From an uncultured Actinomycetes bacterium (GTDB lineage: Bacteria; Actinomycetota; Thermoleophilia; Gaiellales; Gaiellaceae): a stretch of DNA of 16,423 bases. The position numbers and the translations under genes were made by a program. This document shows positions 14,599 through 16,423 of the stretch, piece after piece. The first letter of the stretch is position 1. Every line of letters begins with the position of its first letter. Where the stretch lies: assembly GCA_903930195.1 (NCBI GenBank), contig CAIYXH010000080.1, positions 1-16,423 of the forward strand, read 5' to 3'. The notes below the pieces were generated by a model, which was given only the letters and a program-made list of their open reading frames with translations, ran no database searches and was not told the origin of the DNA.

Positions 14599-15459
14599 GT
14601 GACGCCGACTCCCGCCTCTCTCCGGCGCTCCGCCACGGGCGCGCTGCTCTATGCCGCCTCCGCGCGGCGGGTGCTCGTTCGCACCGGCGCCCGCGACCTG
14701 ACCCAGCGCCTCACGCGCCACGAGGACCGCCTGGCCTTCGTCGTCGGGTCGCCGCGCTCGGGCACGACCTTCCTCGCCGGCGCCATCGCCGGCCAGCCGT
14801 CGTTCGTCGACCTCACCGAGGTGACGCCGCTCAAGGCGGCGATCCCCGATCTCGTCGGCCTGCCCGCACCGGACGCGGCCCGGCGGATCCGGCGGATCCT
14901 GGAGCGGGTGCGCGTGCTCGCACTCGTGCCGGGCGTGCGCGGTGTCGAGCAGACCCCGGAGACCGCGTTCATCCTCGCCGCAGCGCTGCAGGCCTATCCG
15001 CGAGGGCGCGCCGTCCATGCGCTGCGCGATGGCCGCGACGTCGTCTGCTCGCTGCTCGAGAAGGGCTGGCTCAGTTCCGGTCGCGCCGGCGGCGACGATG
15101 CGCGCGGCGCCTACGGGGCGCGCGCCCGGTTCTGGGTCGAGCCGGAACGCCTCGAGGAGTTCGAAGCAGCGAGCGACGCGACCCGCGCCGCCTGGTGCTG
15201 GCGGCGCTACGTCTCCGCCGCGCGGGCCGCCGCCGGCGAGCGGGTGCTCGAGCTGCGCTACGAGGAGCTGGTCGCCGATCGCGAGGCTGCCGCACGGCGG
15301 CTGGCCGCGCATCTCGGCGGCGACGAGCAGGCGCTGCTGCGGGCCCTCGCGCCGGCGCATGCCGACTCGGTCGGCCGCTGGCGGCGCGATCTCTCCGCCG
15401 CGCAGCTCGCCGATGTCGAGCGCGAGGCGGGCGCGCTGCTTGCAGAGCTGAATTACTGA
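14599..15459 (+). CDS. PAPS-dependent sulfotransferase family protein
   Basis: The 286-residue protein fits the sulfotransferase fold, which moves sulfate from PAPS to a hydroxyl or amine. The 5'-phosphosulfate loop is GSPRSGTTFLAG (residues 50-61). The 3'-phosphate site is ALRDGRDVVCSLLEKGW, with Arg143 and Ser151 in the usual places. ELRYEELVADREAAARRL (218-235) and the C-terminal GRWRRDLSAAQLADVEREAG (259-278) are also standard. No signal peptide or clear membrane anchor is seen, so it should act in the cytosol on a metabolite, lipid or glycan; the acceptor cannot be predicted. The GTG start at 14599 lies just after the stop of the secreted protein gene. No terminator is visible after it. 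Confidence 0.9.
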   Translation: MTPTPASLRRSATGALLYAASARRVLVRTGARDLTQRLTRHEDRLAFVVGSPRSGTTFLAGAIAGQPSFVDLTEVTPLKAAIPDLVGLPAPDAARRIRRILERVRVLALVPGVRGVEQTPETAFILAAALQAYPRGRAVHALRDGRDVVCSLLEKGWLSSGRAGGDDARGAYGARARFWVEPERLEEFEAASDATRAAWCWRRYVSAARAAAGERVLELRYEELVADREAAARRLAAHLGGDEQALLRALAPAHADSVGRWRRDLSAAQLADVEREAGALLAELNY

Positions 15460-15479
15460 GATTTTCGACTCACAGGGTT

Positions 15480-15497
15480 CTCTAACATCGCTCTAAG
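15480..15497 (+). promoter_or_regulatory. Direct 7-base repeat upstream of the repeat-protein gene (possible response-regulator site)
   Basis: CTCTAAC (15480-15486) and CTCTAAG (15491-15497) are separated by 4 bases, giving an 11-base period. OmpR/PhoB-type response regulators often bind such 7-4-7 direct repeats. It lies 62 bases before the ATG at 15559 in an AT-richer stretch of the 99-base gap. Function is inferred from spacing only. Confidence 0.28.
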
Positions 15498-15558
15498 ACC
15501 TGCGCCTTACCGTTCGCCCGTTGGATTCGGGGCACCGGACGACTGAAAGGTGGTTGAA

Positions 15559-16423
15559 ATGAGGCAGATGCGTCTGCAACGGGCCGGGGCTGTGTCCCTG
15601 GCTCTCGTGATTGCAGGTGCCGCAAGCGGGAGCGCGTTCGCATCGCCGCAGCGGAATGCCGGTCACGTCCAGGGCACCCGTGGGGGCGGGGGTTTCGTCG
15701 ACGGCCGGTTTGGTTTCGGTGGCAACGAAGGCGGTGGCGGCCCGGGCGCGTTCGCGGGCCTGGGTGCGGGCTTCGGCCAGGGCGGCCCCGGCGGCGGCGA
15801 CCGTGACGGCGGCGGTCAGGGCGGGCTCGTTGCCGCCGACGTGCTGACGCCAGCAGCGGCGTTCCTCGGGGTGTCGGTGACGACGCTCGAGGCCGATCTC
15901 GCAGGTGGCAAGTCGCTCGCGCAGGAAGCGGTCGCCAAAGGCAAGACGGCGAGCGCGTTGATCACTGCGCTCACGACGTCGGAGCAGAACGTGCTCGACG
16001 CCGAAAAGGCGGCCGGCTGGATCACGGCCGCGCAGGAGACGGCGGTGCTGTCGAACCTGACGGACGAGCTCACCGACCTGGTCGACAACGGCCCGACGGT
16101 CCCCGCCTCGACGACGAAGCCGCTACTGGATCTCGCGGCGACGTTCCTCGGGATGACGACGTCCGACCTCCAGACCGACCTCAAGGCGGGCAAGTCGCTT
16201 GCCGACGAAGCGACGGCGAAGGGGAAGACGGTGGCCGATCTCGTGACGGCACTCGAGGCGCCTGCGAAGACGAAGCTCGACGCGCAGGTCACCGCCGGCA
16301 CGATCACCCAGGCGCAGGAGACGGCGCTCCTGGCGCGGGCGACGACGCGGCTGACCGCGTTCGTGAACGGCTCGAGCTCGTCCTCGACGAGCACGACGAC
16401 GAACGCGCTGAAGAAGCTCGTGC
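15559..16423 (+). CDS. Secreted Gly-rich protein with tandem ~77-residue helical repeats, 3' truncated by the window edge
   Basis: The frame is open from ATG 15559 to the window end (288 codons seen, no stop). AGGTGG five bases before the ATG is a strong ribosome site. A signal peptide covers about residues 1-28 (core GAVSLALVIAGAASGSAFA). A Gly-rich, probably disordered stretch (41-89) follows. Then come two similar repeats (about 99-178 and 193-271), each with FLG, a GKSLA..A..KGKT core, and a T.AQET stretch. The pattern LGxxxxxLxxxLxxGKSLAxxAxxKGK recalls DUF2680/YckD-like proteins of Gram-positives, but the match is from memory. The Ser/Thr linker and NALKKLV at the edge could open a third repeat. 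Function unknown; probably extracellular. Confidence 0.85.
   Translation, partial: MRQMRLQRAGAVSLALVIAGAASGSAFASPQRNAGHVQGTRGGGGFVDGRFGFGGNEGGGGPGAFAGLGAGFGQGGPGGGDRDGGGQGGLVAADVLTPAAAFLGVSVTTLEADLAGGKSLAQEAVAKGKTASALITALTTSEQNVLDAEKAAGWITAAQETAVLSNLTDELTDLVDNGPTVPASTTKPLLDLAATFLGMTTSDLQTDLKAGKSLADEATAKGKTVADLVTALEAPAKTKLDAQVTAGTITQAQETALLARATTRLTAFVNGSSSSSTSTTTNALKKLV
15853..16371 (+). repeat. Two-unit protein repeat
   Basis: Codons 99-178 (15853-16092) and 193-271 (16135-16371) encode clearly homologous units that align with one residue of length difference near the end. Shared stretches include FLG, DL.(A/G)GKSLA.EA.AKGKT, TAL and AQETA.L. They have diverged well beyond recent duplication, so selection has kept the pattern. 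Confidence 0.85.

Overview
The window is about 16.4 kb of dense, very GC-rich bacterial chromosome. Codons end almost always in G or C, GTG starts are frequent, there are few clear Shine-Dalgarno sites, and long antisense open frames are common. A CGNR-type zinc-finger regulator, an FtsX/MacB-type exporter with two ATPases fused in one chain, and a secreted S53 protease with GGxGxD repeats all point to Actinomycetota. I lean towards the class Thermoleophilia, but that is an inference from gene style, not a measured placement. I see no rRNA, tRNA, CRISPR array, integrase or insertion sequence. No gene-free stretch exceeds 300 bases; the longest is 13809-13970.

Layout. (1) 3-1164, plus strand: the 3' part of plsY (glycerol-3-phosphate acyltransferase), then a small histidine-kinase-like protein with an H-box but no recognisable ATP-binding half. 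(2) 1253-3114, minus strand: fpg/nei-type DNA glycosylase, a GNAT acetyltransferase and thymidine kinase, probably co-transcribed. (3) 3131-3946, plus strand: a zinc-type L-asparaginase II family enzyme, divergent from fpg with a 16-base gap. (4) 12348 down to 4071, minus strand: a tightly packed four-gene run encoding a 10-TM FtsX-like permease, a double-ATPase ABC protein, a small secreted helical protein, and a secreted S53 (sedolisin/kumamolisin) protease with Ig-like domains and RTX-like repeats. (5) 12394-13808, plus strand: a divergent CGNR regulator overlapping a soluble ModF/YlmA-like ABC ATPase. (6) 13971-15459, plus strand: a secreted protein of unknown function and a sulfotransferase. 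(7) 15559 to the window end, plus strand: a secreted protein with a Gly-rich segment and two ~77-residue tandem repeats, cut by the window edge.

How the parts may work together. The four-gene minus-strand run looks like one transcription unit: ATGA overlap between permease and ATPase, then gaps of 18 and 11 bases. The CGNR regulator faces it across 45 bases that hold an imperfect inverted repeat. A plausible but unproven reading is a CGNR-controlled extracytoplasmic system in which an FtsX-type mechanotransmission complex works with a secreted helper and a secreted protease.

The most concrete anomaly is at 4071-4073. A TAA codon ends the protease in the middle of its calcium-repeat array, yet the same frame continues for 45 codons of perfect RTX-type tail to a TGA at 3933-3935. 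This is a recent nonsense mutation, a sequencing error, or a readthrough case.
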